From Bacteroidales bacterium (lineage in GTDB: Bacteria; Bacteroidota; Bacteroidia; Bacteroidales; UBA7960): a stretch of 15,314 bases of DNA. Every line of letters starts with the position of its first letter. Position 1 is the first letter of the stretch. Below the pieces are notes generated by a model, which was not told the origin of the DNA, searched no databases, and saw only the letters and a list, made by a program, of their open reading frames with translations. A program made the position numbers and the translations under genes. The stretch lies in assembly GCA_007122505.1 (NCBI GenBank), contig SKTQ01000122.1, positions 1-15,314 on the forward strand, read 5' to 3'. Shown here one piece after another: positions 6,575 through 14,734 of this stretch.

Positions 6575-7134
6575 AGATCTTACCCATTCGCGCATACGGA
6601 GACCCCGTTCTCCGGAAAAGGGCAGAATTTATTGACACGGATCATCCGGGCCTGCAGGAATTGATTGAAAACATGTGGACCACCATGTACCGTGCCCAGG
6701 GTATTGGACTGGCCGCTCCCCAGGTGGGTGAAAGTATCAGGCTGTTTGTGATAGATGCCACACCTTATGCCGAAGATGACTCCTCGCTTACCGGGTTCAA
6801 AAAAGTATTCATCAATGCAGATATTCTTGAAGAAACGGGCAAAGAATGGCTTTACAATGAAGGGTGTCTCAGTTTCCCGGAGTTGCGCGAAGACATTAAG
6901 CGCCAGCCTGTCATCCGGATGCGTTACCAGGATGAAGCGTTTAACACCCACGAAGAAACCTTTGAGGGGCTTGCTGCCAGAATTCTCCAGCATGAATATG
7001 ATCACATCGAAGGTGTGCTCATGGTTGATCATTTCTCACCATTAAAAAAGCGTTTACTTAAGAAACGGCTCAATAACATATCCACAGGTCGGGTTGCCAC
7101 CACCTATCCCATGAAATACCCTTTAAGAAAGTAG
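6571..7134 (+). CDS. def: Peptide deformylase
   Basis: Def removes the N-formyl group from new polypeptides at the ribosome exit. The 187-residue protein has all three metal-site motifs: GIGLAAPQVG (residues 44-53), EGCLSFP (97-103, with metal ligand C99) and HEYDH (141-145, two His ligands and the catalytic Glu). This is an intact Fe/Zn deformylase. The length is usual for Bacteroidetes members. The start overlaps ruvX by 4 nt, and the M16 peptidase gene begins 2 nt after its TAG stop, so the three form a compact operon. Pairing with ruvX links ribosome maturation to nascent-chain processing. Confidence 0.97.
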   Translation: MKILPIRAYGDPVLRKRAEFIDTDHPGLQELIENMWTTMYRAQGIGLAAPQVGESIRLFVIDATPYAEDDSSLTGFKKVFINADILEETGKEWLYNEGCLSFPELREDIKRQPVIRMRYQDEAFNTHEETFEGLAARILQHEYDHIEGVLMVDHFSPLKKRLLKKRLNNISTGRVATTYPMKYPLRK

Positions 7135-7136
7135 TC

Positions 7137-8363
7137 ATGTACCACCGATACAGGCTTTCCAATGGCATACGGCTGATACACCGGGTCACATCTTCGCCCG
7201 TGGCTCACTGCGGACTGTTTATCAACACAGGTTCGCGCGATGAAACCGATGATGAGCAGGGCGTTGCGCATTTTATTGAACACGTTATCTTTAAAGGAAC
7301 AAAAAAGCGAAAAGCCTTCCACATCCTTAGCCATATGGAAAACGTGGGCGGGGAGATCAACGCATTTACATCCAAGGAAGAGACATGTGTTTACGGGTCT
7401 TTTATGCATTCTTTTTATGACAGATGGTTCGACATCATAGCAGACATCATCTTCCACTCCTCTTTTCCTGAAAAAGAAATAAAAAAAGAAAAAGATATTG
7501 TTATTGATGAGATCAATTCCTACAAAGACAGTCCTTCTGAACAAATACTTGATGATTTTGATGAGGTAGTCTTTGATGGGCACCCCTTGGGCAGAAATAT
7601 CCTGGGCACACCGGAGCATATAAAAAAATATGACCGGACAATGATCAGGGCTTTTATGGATCGAAACTATGTGACCGGAGAAATGGTCATTTGCTCCATT
7701 GGTCGTATTGATTTCCAAAAGCTTATACGTCTTGCCGAAACTTTTTTCGGGGCTGCACCCTCTGAAAACAGGCAGCAACATCGGTATGCCCATCAGAATT
7801 ACCGGCCGTTAAACAAAACCATCATCCGTCAAAACCACCAGGCGCATTGTGTTACCGGTAATAAGGCATACAGCAACCTTCATGAAAAAAAAACAGCCTT
7901 ACATTTGCTTAACAATCTGCTTGGCGGACCCGGGCTGACCTCAAGATTAAATATGGCGGTAAGGGAAAAGCACGGTTTTTGTTATCACATCGAAAGTATT
8001 TACCAGCCTTATTCCGATTCCGGCATACTGAGTATCTATTTTGGCACCGACCCTGAGTACATGGAAAAAACTTTTTTGCTCATTCACAGGGAGCTGGCAC
8101 GTTTGCGCGGTAAAATGCTGGGCACTTTACAGATGAAACGGGCTAAAAATCAGCTCTGCGGTCAAGTGAACATCGCCCATGAATCGGCGCTGAACGAAAT
8201 GCTGTTTGTTGGAAAACAAATTCTTCATTATGACCGGACAGACACGCTTGAAGACATTAACCGGCGGATCGATGCCGTAACGGCAGAAGATATGCTGCAT
8301 GTGGCAAACGAGGTGCTTGATCCGGCGCAGATGAGTCTGCTAACCTATCAACCGGGCGTTTAG
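7137..8363 (+). CDS. M16 family zinc metallopeptidase (insulinase/processing-peptidase-like)
   Basis: This is a 408-residue single-unit M16 peptidase. The inverted zinc motif HFIEH is at residues 45-49, giving two His ligands and the catalytic Glu. The third ligand is the Glu of IVIDEINSYKD at residue 125, about 75 residues downstream as expected for M16B. GGEINAFTSKEETCVY is the conserved strand after the active site. The C-terminal half has the inactive M16 fold, with LLNNLLGGPGLTSRLNMAVREKHGFCY and the arginine and tyrosine that help hold substrate. No signal peptide is seen, so it is probably cytosolic. Family members often degrade or process peptides; the substrate is not evident. The gene starts 2 nt after def and ends in TAG. 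The O-methyltransferase gene follows after 50 nt. Confidence 0.93.
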   Translation: MYHRYRLSNGIRLIHRVTSSPVAHCGLFINTGSRDETDDEQGVAHFIEHVIFKGTKKRKAFHILSHMENVGGEINAFTSKEETCVYGSFMHSFYDRWFDIIADIIFHSSFPEKEIKKEKDIVIDEINSYKDSPSEQILDDFDEVVFDGHPLGRNILGTPEHIKKYDRTMIRAFMDRNYVTGEMVICSIGRIDFQKLIRLAETFFGAAPSENRQQHRYAHQNYRPLNKTIIRQNHQAHCVTGNKAYSNLHEKKTALHLLNNLLGGPGLTSRLNMAVREKHGFCYHIESIYQPYSDSGILSIYFGTDPEYMEKTFLLIHRELARLRGKMLGTLQMKRAKNQLCGQVNIAHESALNEMLFVGKQILHYDRTDTLEDINRRIDAVTAEDMLHVANEVLDPAQMSLLTYQPGV

Positions 8364-8413
8364 ATAATTTCCGGTTTTTCTACCTGTTAATCAAAAAAAA
8401 ATACACAAATACA

Positions 8414-9067
8414 ATGGATTTCATTAACCAGGATATAGAAAAATATGCCATGGCTTTCAGCAGCCCGGAGCCTGAGGTGTTGCAACGTTTAAGCCGCGAC
8501 ACCCATGCAAAGGTTTTAAAGCCGCGGATGCTCTCGGGTCACTTACAGGGCCGTTTTCTCTCCTTTTTGAGTCGGACAATTAGACCGAAGCGCATTCTTG
8601 AAATCGGCACCTATACAGGTTATTCGGCCATTTGCCTCGCTGAGGGCCTGGCGGAGGATGGTATTATCCATACCATAGACCACAATCCTGAGCTGGAGGA
8701 TTTTGCCAGGATCTATTTCAAAATGGCCGGGGTAGATCACCAGGTGAAGCAGCATATCGGAGAGGCGCTGGATATTTTACCTCACCTGGATGAAGCCTTA
8801 GATCTGGTTTTCATTGATGCAGATAAGCCCAATTATATACGCTATTTCGAAATTATTTACCCCCGTTTGCGGGATGGGGGCATAGTGCTTGCCGACAATG
8901 CTTTATGGAGCGGAAAGGTATTGGATTCAGAAGACCGGATGGACGCAGAAACGGCAGGGATTGCGCAATTCAACAGGTATATACGTGAACACCCGGGTGT
9001 ATATCATGTATTGCTGCCGTTTCGTGATGGTGTTATGCTCATTGGGAAAACCGGCAATCATCAATAA
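8414..9067 (+). CDS. Class I SAM-dependent O-methyltransferase (caffeoyl-CoA/catechol type)
   Basis: This is a 217-residue methyltransferase of the cation-dependent O-methyltransferase family 3. Motif I is RILEIGTYTGYSAICLAEGL (E63, G65, G69). HTIDHNPELEDFAR carries the acidic ribose-binding residue. The metal site is formed by FIDADKPNY (D135 and D137 region) with LADNALWSGKV (D161, N162). These residues are the same set used by caffeoyl-CoA O-methyltransferases. The bacterial substrate is unknown; catechol-like compounds are the family norm. It follows the M16 peptidase gene by 50 nt and may be read through from the ruvX operon; I see no clear promoter in that gap. The stop codon overlaps the convergent gene on the other strand by 7 nt. 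Confidence 0.9.
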   Translation: MDFINQDIEKYAMAFSSPEPEVLQRLSRDTHAKVLKPRMLSGHLQGRFLSFLSRTIRPKRILEIGTYTGYSAICLAEGLAEDGIIHTIDHNPELEDFARIYFKMAGVDHQVKQHIGEALDILPHLDEALDLVFIDADKPNYIRYFEIIYPRLRDGGIVLADNALWSGKVLDSEDRMDAETAGIAQFNRYIREHPGVYHVLLPFRDGVMLIGKTGNHQ

Positions 9068-9762
9068 GGATGCATGCCAAATTCCAGGCCCGCACTCCAG
9101 CGGGGAAGCTCCGGCAAATCAGCGCTGCCGGAAAACAAATCGGAAATCCGGTAATTTCCTTTCAGTACGAAGTTGTTGAAGCCTAACCGGGCCATGAAAC
9201 CATATTCAAAAGCAGCCGGATAATCCATTCTCGTGCGCCTTGATCGCAGACGTTCACCATTATCCAGCAAATCATGGGTTACCTGCCGCACATGGAAGTT
9301 CCATGCACCATAAGCACCAATATCCACAAACCGGCCGATATAATCTCCACGCTGACCAAAATTGACGCGTTGATAAATGGCGGCACCTGCCTGGAGAAAT
9401 ACCAGTTTTTCTTTGTCGTGAATAATGGTATCGGGAACTTCTTTGCCGGAGTGCTGGCGAATATGAAATGCAGATCGCCTGACTGACAACTCGCTGCCGG
9501 CGGAAAAAACGTCGGAGAAACGTCGTTTATACCGGTATCCAAATTCAAGAGCCCGCGAGCGTCCGTATAAGACCTCAGCTCCCTCCGTTTCCGGAGGTCC
9601 AACCAAAAAATGAAGCCCCACCCAGGTATGTGTGTAATGCTTGCGATTCATACCGAAAGCTCTTTCCTGCTCTTCCCTGAGGTCTTCTGCGATAACAACA
9701 CTTTGCGCGAACGAAGAGCTTAGAACAGTTAGGAAGCATAATAAAAAAACCAGTCGTATCAT
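9061..9762 (-). CDS. Predicted outer-membrane beta-barrel protein, function unknown
   Basis: This is a 233-residue protein I do not recognise as a named family. It starts with a clear signal peptide, MIRLVFLLCFLTVLSSSFAQ, with likely cleavage after SFA. The rest has alternating hydrophobic and polar residues, many aromatics, and Gly-rich strands such as RALEFGYRYKRRF, VDIGAYGAWNFHVRQ, FEYGFMARLGFNNFVLKGNYRI and WSAGLEFGMHPY. That pattern suggests an eight- to ten-stranded barrel in the outer membrane. ATG at 9762 is preferred to the TTG at 9765. It lies 130 nt downstream of the S8 peptidase gene in the same direction and not far from porQ, so a shared envelope role is possible but unproven. 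Its 3' end overlaps the O-methyltransferase gene by 7 nt tail to tail. Confidence 0.75.
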   Translation of the reverse strand: MIRLVFLLCFLTVLSSSFAQSVVIAEDLREEQERAFGMNRKHYTHTWVGLHFLVGPPETEGAEVLYGRSRALEFGYRYKRRFSDVFSAGSELSVRRSAFHIRQHSGKEVPDTIIHDKEKLVFLQAGAAIYQRVNFGQRGDYIGRFVDIGAYGAWNFHVRQVTHDLLDNGERLRSRRTRMDYPAAFEYGFMARLGFNNFVLKGNYRISDLFSGSADLPELPRWSAGLEFGMHPY

Positions 9763-9892
9763 CAAAAAGTCAGTAACAAAAATTATTATATGAACAAACC
9801 AAAAGATCAGGTTGCATTTTTTACCAATACCGGATTTATAACCCTATGTAATCATGAAATAGCAGCAGTCAGCCGCTGAATGATATTTGTGA

Positions 9893-11533
9893 CTACAGCC
9901 TGATACCAGATGTATATCCCCTGAAGTGCACCAGTAGTTCTTTACCGGGTTTAAATCCTTCAACGTTAATAATCAACTTATTAGCATCTTGCAGGTCGAG
10001 TACAAAATACTTTTCTATGCTGCCCGTTTCATTTCTTAGCTGGTAGTAAAGATATTCATTTCCCGCTTTATTTTGATCTTCTGTGTCCGGATTCAACTGA
10101 ATAAATTCTCTCAGCCGGATGCGTACTGAATCATTTTTAAAGGAGAGATCAAATGTTGGGCGCGCAACAGCGATTCTATCATCAAAAAAGTAGGATGCCC
10201 TGGGCACACCATGTCCATGTGCATAATCATAATAGGGATGCAGGCTTGCACTTCGTTCTATGGCGCGAAACAGATCCATGTTTGACATTGTGGGAAAGTT
10301 TTGCCAGAGGCATGCGGCGAAAGCGGTAACCTGGGGGCTGGCAAAAGATGTACCTGATACGGTGGTCAATCTGCGCCGGTTGGCTGCAATTACCGTTCCC
10401 AATGCACTCACATTCGGTTTCCGGCGGCCATCGGCCGTAGGGCCAACAGAGCTGTATGAAGCCCGCAACATGGATGGGAACTCCAGGGCTCCCACAGTCA
10501 GCACACTGTCGGCGTCTGCAGGCGTTACAATGATCCTCCACTGATCGTTATTTCCCATATTTCCGGCTGCATTCACCACCAGTATCCCCTTTTGTGCGGC
10601 AATGGTAGCGGCACGGGCAACCAGGGAAGTACGGCCGTCCATCTCTTCCGGGAAATAGCGATGGAATATATAGCCGAGCGAAGAATTGATGATGTCTGCA
10701 CCCATGCGGTCGGCCCATTCAACGGCTGCCAGCCAGTATTGTTCTTCGGCAAGGGGCTCACGGAATATCTCTGTACGTGCCAGCAAAAATTCCGCTCCGG
10801 TTGCCATGCCAACCGGGCCTTCGTCCAGGATACCTGCAATGGCAGACAACACCATGGTGCCATGCGCACTGGATACATACACATTTTCTCTTTGCCTGTG
10901 GAAGTCCCATGTGGCAATGATCTGATCATTTTCATACAGATGCCTGAACGCAGCGTGTGTCTTTACTCCACGAAAACCAGCATCAAATACAGCTATACGA
11001 ATACCGCTGCCATCAAGTCCCCTCTCTCTGAAATAGCCGGTATACATATGTGTTTTCTGGGTGCGGAACAACTTTTCATGTTCCTTTCCAACAGCAGAAA
11101 AGCCCACAAATGGGAAACCGGCGGCAGCAGGAACAAGACGCATGGATGCCGGTCGCACTTCCCTTACAAAATCAAGTTCCTCCAATGCAATGGCTTCAAA
11201 CCGGCAAAGTGTCAGATGAACCGCATTGAACCAGCGGGAAACAACAAGGGGTTTGTCAGTCAGCTTTTCTATTTGATGGATATATTCCTCTTTTACAGGA
11301 AAATTCAAGGGATCATACAGGCAAATGCCATGCGCCTTTCGTCTTTGAATGGCTTTTTCGTCAAAATAATCATAGGGATCAAATGCTACACCTTCCTTAT
11401 CCGTAAAAAAAACCCAGAATGATGCCTGTGATGCAGTTGCAGAATAGTCTTTTCCGGGCAATGTGGAAACGGTGGCGACCGGGTTTACAGTCAGCAGAAC
11501 AAGGAATGCTGCAAGGGGAAGGCAGTATCTCAT
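9893..11533 (-). CDS. Secreted S8 (subtilisin-family) serine peptidase
   Basis: This is a 546-residue exported protease. A signal peptide covers about residues 1-20 (MRYCLPLAAFLVLLTVNPVA). A prodomain-like region follows to about residue 160, including the Bacteroidetes-typical FFTDKEG and FDPYDYFDEKAIQRR segments. The catalytic domain has an intact triad: D184 in IAVFDAGF, H224 in SSAHGTMV, and S396 in SGTSFASP. N325 in NAAGN is the oxyanion residue. About 120 residues follow the fold and look beta-rich, but they do not end in the usual type IX secretion sorting domain motifs, as far as I can judge by eye. ATG at 11533 is preferred to the GTG at 11536; it overlaps the porQ stop as TGATG, so the two are translationally coupled. 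The stop is TAG. Delivery may be through Sec to the periplasm. Confidence 0.9.
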   Translation of the reverse strand: MRYCLPLAAFLVLLTVNPVATVSTLPGKDYSATASQASFWVFFTDKEGVAFDPYDYFDEKAIQRRKAHGICLYDPLNFPVKEEYIHQIEKLTDKPLVVSRWFNAVHLTLCRFEAIALEELDFVREVRPASMRLVPAAAGFPFVGFSAVGKEHEKLFRTQKTHMYTGYFRERGLDGSGIRIAVFDAGFRGVKTHAAFRHLYENDQIIATWDFHRQRENVYVSSAHGTMVLSAIAGILDEGPVGMATGAEFLLARTEIFREPLAEEQYWLAAVEWADRMGADIINSSLGYIFHRYFPEEMDGRTSLVARAATIAAQKGILVVNAAGNMGNNDQWRIIVTPADADSVLTVGALEFPSMLRASYSSVGPTADGRRKPNVSALGTVIAANRRRLTTVSGTSFASPQVTAFAACLWQNFPTMSNMDLFRAIERSASLHPYYDYAHGHGVPRASYFFDDRIAVARPTFDLSFKNDSVRIRLREFIQLNPDTEDQNKAGNEYLYYQLRNETGSIEKYFVLDLQDANKLIINVEGFKPGKELLVHFRGYTSGIRL

Positions 11534-12621
11534 CACTCTGATATTTGCTGCCGCTGGTTATTATCGGGCCGCTGAAATAGCTCCTGAATGCTTGTGCTGA
11601 TAGAAATGTGGTTGGGTGCACCTGCCAGGTGATAATTTGACCGGCCATAATTGAGGTGGAAGCGGGAAATACGGACACCGAAGCCCCATGAAAAACCAAC
11701 GGTGGAAAGCCTTGATTCAACTTTCATCTCCTGTCGCCGTCTGTAGTTGTAACCCGCGCGGAAGCTAAAGCTTTGTGTGGGTAAAAACTCAAGGCCTACC
11801 GTAATATGACGCATCAGGTTGTCGGCAAAGTCACTGGCCCTGTCCTGAAAGTTCTGGTCTTCACGATCATCGCGAAAGTGGTCGGGCAACAAAATGGGCG
11901 AATCATAGGTAAGGTCGTAATTATGCAGGTTGTTGGCCACCAATGAAAACTGAAAAGGTGCGTTTGCCAGCCGCTTTGTTACACCCAGGATAAGATCAAA
12001 AGGCAGTGGTTCGCGGTTACCGTCATGATAGTAGGTAATCTGCCGGCCTATGTTTCGGGCAACCACCGAAGCAGCGATCAGGCTTTCCTGGTTGATATAG
12101 GCAAAGGACACATCGGTGGCGAACCCGAAAGAGTCATATTCATAAAAAGAAGAATAGATCAACTTGAGATTGCTGCCAACGGAGAAGCGGTTGTTGAGTG
12201 CTCTTCCCCACCCAATTTGGAAACTATATTCGCCGGCAGAGAACTCACCCAGAATTTGTCCGGTCTCATTTGCCTCAATAAACCGGCCATAATCGATATA
12301 CTGCAACACTCCGCTGAAGTGCCCAAGACGATTAAAGTAATGGGTGAAACCAACAGTGCCATAGTTTATATCATCAAAATAATCCACAAAGTTTAGGGTA
12401 AGATGGTTGTTATGATCCTGGCTGAGTAGTGCCGGATAGATAAAAGCCATACCGGGATCCGCTTCGAAACCGGGGAAGCCGTAACCGCCCATAGCGGTAA
12501 TACGGGCAGTGTAGGGCAAGCTTAAAAACTCATACACACGTCCGCTTTGTTGTTGTGCATGAATATCCAAGCTCTGGATAAGCAGGATCAATAAGGCAAT
12601 TAAAGGAAGTCTTAAACGCAA
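11533..12621 (-). CDS. porQ: Type IX secretion system protein PorQ
   Basis: PorQ is an outer-membrane beta-barrel protein of the PorV/FadL-like group that helps anchor the attachment complex (PorU, PorV, PorZ) of the type IX secretion system. Visible hallmarks are YEFLSLPYTARITAMGG directly after the signal peptide, DPGMAFIYPALLS (matching the family N-P-A-L-L), VGFTHYFNRLGHFSGVLQYIDYG, and a barrel of repeated strands. The open frame extends to a TTG at 12678, but a -7 box (12668-12675) lies inside that extension. The TTG at 12621 follows the promoter and gives a typical signal peptide, MRLRLPLIALLILLIQSLD, ending before HAQQQ; I chose it. There is no in-frame ATG before the mature part. The protein then has 362 residues, normal for PorQ. 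It is followed by the S8 peptidase gene with TGATG overlap. Confidence 0.88.
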   Translation of the reverse strand: MRLRLPLIALLILLIQSLDIHAQQQSGRVYEFLSLPYTARITAMGGYGFPGFEADPGMAFIYPALLSQDHNNHLTLNFVDYFDDINYGTVGFTHYFNRLGHFSGVLQYIDYGRFIEANETGQILGEFSAGEYSFQIGWGRALNNRFSVGSNLKLIYSSFYEYDSFGFATDVSFAYINQESLIAASVVARNIGRQITYYHDGNREPLPFDLILGVTKRLANAPFQFSLVANNLHNYDLTYDSPILLPDHFRDDREDQNFQDRASDFADNLMRHITVGLEFLPTQSFSFRAGYNYRRRQEMKVESRLSTVGFSWGFGVRISRFHLNYGRSNYHLAGAPNHISISTSIQELFQRPDNNQRQQISE

Positions 12622-12667
12622 AATGAAGGTTGTTACGGGTTTTACTTTATCTGTATTCTCAAACGAA

Positions 12668-12696
12668 CAAAAATACAAGCTTATTTTGTATTACAA
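12668..12696 (-). promoter_or_regulatory. Putative promoter for porQ and the S8 peptidase (TTG - 18 nt - TATTTTTG)
   Basis: TATTTTTG at 12668-12675 matches TAnnTTTG, and TTG at 12694-12696 sits 18 nt upstream, close to the Bacteroidetes -33/-7 spacing. The -33 element overlaps the last codons of coaE (stop at 12691-12693). It implies a start point near 12662 and a leader of about 40 nt to the TTG start codon at 12621. Confidence 0.6.
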
Positions 12697-13299
12697 GGAG
12701 TTTTGATCATTTTTACGCGGTGATGTCAGTTCTTCGTGGATACTGAGAACTTTTGGCAAAAGGGGTTCATTACCATCATTGAGGATCACATAATCGGCAT
12801 GTTTCGTTTTAAACTCATCGGGCAGCTGGTGGGTAGCTCTTTTCCGAACGTGTGCTTCATCAACGCCGTCTCTTTCGCATACCCTCCGGATGCGCAATTC
12901 TTCGGGAGCTGTCACTGCAATGATTTTATCAAAATGATCGGCGTGGCCCGTCTCAAAAAGGATCGCAGCTTCCTGGATCACATAGGGAGCATCCTTCTGA
13001 AGGCTGACCCAACTCCGGAAATCTTCTCTGACCAACGGATGTATAATAGTATTGAGCAGTTCCAGTTTTTTTTCATCACCGAACACCAGGGCAGCAAGTG
13101 CAGCCCTGTCAGGCTCACCTTTCTCGTTAAAGACTTGCCGGCCAAATAACCCGGCAATTTTGTCTTTTACAAGGGGTTTATTTAAAAAAGATTTTCCCTT
13201 CATATCGGCATAATAGACAGGAATTCGGAGTTGCTCAAAGATATGGCAAACTGTTGTTTTACCACTTCCAATACTGCCTGTAAGTCCAACGAGTATCAT
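12691..13299 (-). CDS. coaE: Dephospho-CoA kinase
   Basis: CoaE phosphorylates the 3'-hydroxyl of dephospho-CoA, the last step of coenzyme A synthesis, in the cytosol. The 202-residue protein begins MILVGLTGSIGSGKTTV, with the P-loop at residues 8-15. It continues with IPVYYADMKGK (conserved D of the substrate site), LNTIIHPLVRE (the conserved HP), AAILFETGHADHFDKIIAVTAP (LLFE region) and RIRRVCERDGVDEAHVRKR (lid arginines). The frame is open for another 98 codons upstream, but that part overlaps the YbbR-like gene, contains no family similarity, and ATG 13299 gives the exact family N-terminus. The gap to the YbbR-like gene is 50 nt. The reading direction and order nusB-yajC-YbbR-coaE suggest one operon. 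The C-terminal 12 residues overlap the -33 region of the porQ promoter. Confidence 0.96.
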   Translation of the reverse strand: MILVGLTGSIGSGKTTVCHIFEQLRIPVYYADMKGKSFLNKPLVKDKIAGLFGRQVFNEKGEPDRAALAALVFGDEKKLELLNTIIHPLVREDFRSWVSLQKDAPYVIQEAAILFETGHADHFDKIIAVTAPEELRIRRVCERDGVDEAHVRKRATHQLPDEFKTKHADYVILNDGNEPLLPKVLSIHEELTSPRKNDQNSL

Positions 13300-13349
13300 G
13301 GTTGTCGGGGTTTGAATGAAGATAGCAGACCTGGGAGAAAAACCGGTTA

Positions 13350-14357
13350 TTATTCCAGGATAATATACTCCACGTGCCGGGGCCGGTGGTACAGCACCTC
13401 CACAAAAGAAGGATATTTTTCCAGATGCACTTCCAGTCTGCCGTCGGTATTTTCCATGGCTTGCGGACAATAGACCACAGCCCTGAACATTTCCTCTGAA
13501 ACTGCCTGGTAATCGCGTAATGCAACCAGGTAATGCACGGTGACCCGGCCGGGAAATATCCTTACATTCATCTGGGCATAGGCCTCGGGGCAAACCATAT
13601 GCACCCTAAGGTCTTTTGTTGCCTCTGTAAACTCTTCAACGGGGATGCTTACCGTTATCCTTTGTTCTTCTGCTTCCGGGCTTGTGGTTCTTGCCGGCAG
13701 TTTCAACGCCAGGTCTTCCAGGGTGCTTCTTCTGAGGTTGCGTGCCTCCAGCAATTCTGTTTCAACGTAATTTATTTCATCCATCACTTTTTTGGGCCCC
13801 TTCAATGTGATGCTGTCGGGCTCAAGGGTAATGTTACCATACAGGCCGAATCTTCTTTCGAAAGAAATATCTGCATTGAGTATCACCGGTAATTTCCTGG
13901 TTACAGAGGGGGCCAATTCCAGTAACAATGTATCCGGCCGGGCTTCTATGATTCTTACCCGTCCCTCGGTGTTGTTTTCAATAGCCTGGATGAGCATGGC
14001 ATCTGACAGAAAGCGGAATGTGCTTTCATTTCTGTTGATCCGGGGTGCTGTTTCGGCATCCAGGAGCAAACTGTCTCTGGGATGGAAAAGTTGTTCACGA
14101 ATCAATCTCAGGCCTGTGGATTGGAGGGTAAAGGAAACGATGCTGTCACTTTGCATCACCACCGATTTGTCTTCAGGAAGGTTATAAAAACTCACAGGAC
14201 GGTGAAAAACGGCCTGACTCTCCTGGGAAAGCTTGGAAACAAGCCAAAAGACGGCACTGCAAACAAGGCATACGATAAAAATATACACCTTTCGTTTGCT
14301 CGCCGCCTCTCCGGGCGTTAAACCATCTTTTTTACGCCATAATAGGTTCCAGTTCAT
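13350..14357 (-). CDS. YbbR-like domain protein (CdaR-like), membrane anchored
   Basis: This is a 335-residue protein with one N-terminal transmembrane segment at about residues 24-42 (YIFIVCLVCSAVFWLVSKL), preceded by a short basic cytoplasmic tail. The rest is extracytoplasmic, with repeated YbbR-type beta modules. Recurring elements are LELAPSVTRKLPVILNADISF, ITLEPDSITLKGPKKVMDEINYVET and the later ITVSIPVEEF and PGRVTVHYLV. The P-D-S-I-T-L-x-G-P phrase is the strongest family mark. In Firmicutes, CdaR proteins with this domain regulate the c-di-AMP cyclase CdaA. No cyclase gene is visible in this window, so that role is not claimed here. The start ATG directly follows the yajC stop (TAA then ATG with no gap), which suggests coupled translation. 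Confidence 0.85.
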   Translation of the reverse strand: MNWNLLWRKKDGLTPGEAASKRKVYIFIVCLVCSAVFWLVSKLSQESQAVFHRPVSFYNLPEDKSVVMQSDSIVSFTLQSTGLRLIREQLFHPRDSLLLDAETAPRINRNESTFRFLSDAMLIQAIENNTEGRVRIIEARPDTLLLELAPSVTRKLPVILNADISFERRFGLYGNITLEPDSITLKGPKKVMDEINYVETELLEARNLRRSTLEDLALKLPARTTSPEAEEQRITVSIPVEEFTEATKDLRVHMVCPEAYAQMNVRIFPGRVTVHYLVALRDYQAVSEEMFRAVVYCPQAMENTDGRLEVHLEKYPSFVEVLYHRPRHVEYIILE

Positions 14358-14684
14358 TTACCGTTTGTCGCCAAGCTGTTCCGATGCTCCGCCCATCGAA
14401 ACGGCAGACTTCTCGATACGCAGCCTGTTGCCTCCCTCCACCTCAATGGTGAATGTCTGCTCCTGTTCTTCGACAATCTTGCCGTGAATACCTCCAATGG
14501 TAACGATCTTGTCACCTTTCTTCAAAGCTTCACGGTATTGACGCAGTTGCTTCTGCTTGCGCATTTGCGGCCTGATAAAAAACAGATAAAATACAAGAAT
14601 AATAAGTATGAGAGGCAAAAATGCAGCCAAACCACCTCCACCGTTCTCTGAGGGGACCATTAAAAAAATATACATCAAATTCAT
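14358..14684 (-). CDS. yajC: Preprotein translocase subunit YajC
   Basis: YajC is a small inner-membrane protein associated with SecDF, an accessory to the Sec translocon. The 108-residue product has one transmembrane helix at about residues 19-37 (LAAFLPLILIILVFYLFFI), immediately followed by RPQMRKQKQ. That is the classic YajC segment FxxxRPQxKxxK. A soluble domain follows with LKKGDKIVTIGGIHGKIVE, the conserved G-D-x-V-x-T-x-G-G-x-x-G-x-I motif. A glycine run, ENGGGG, precedes the helix. ATG at 14684 is used; a second ATG is three codons later. It lies 50 nt after the nusB stop, and its own stop abuts the YbbR-like gene. Confidence 0.95.
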   Translation of the reverse strand: MNLMYIFLMVPSENGGGGLAAFLPLILIILVFYLFFIRPQMRKQKQLRQYREALKKGDKIVTIGGIHGKIVEEQEQTFTIEVEGGNRLRIEKSAVSMGGASEQLGDKR

Positions 14685-14721
14685 GGTTTTTTGTTTTTTT
14701 CAATTTAACAATAGGAAAATA

Positions 14722-14729
14722 CAAAGTTA
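14722..14729 (-). promoter_or_regulatory. Putative -7 box (TAACTTTG) for yajC
   Basis: TAACTTTG matches TAnnTTTG in the 50-nt gap between nusB and yajC, 37 nt upstream of the yajC ATG. No TTG is found at the -33 distance. It may be a chance match, but it would give yajC-YbbR-coaE transcription independent of nusB. Confidence 0.3.
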
Positions 14730-14734
14730 ATAAA

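Noticed and set aside
7104..7793. Reverse open frame of 229 codons
   Set aside because: It is antisense to def and the M16 peptidase, which have full active-site motifs. It contains low-complexity Phe runs produced by Lys-coding A tracts on the other strand.
10592..11422. Forward open frame of 276 codons
   Set aside because: It lies antisense within the S8 peptidase gene, whose catalytic triad and signal peptide are intact. The antisense translation has no recognisable domain and is rich in Cys, Asn and Phe typical of a shadow frame.
13300..13593. 98-codon N-terminal extension of coaE
   Set aside because: It overlaps the YbbR-like gene in another frame, shows no kinase similarity, and the ATG at 13299 gives the exact family N-terminus with the P-loop at residue 8.
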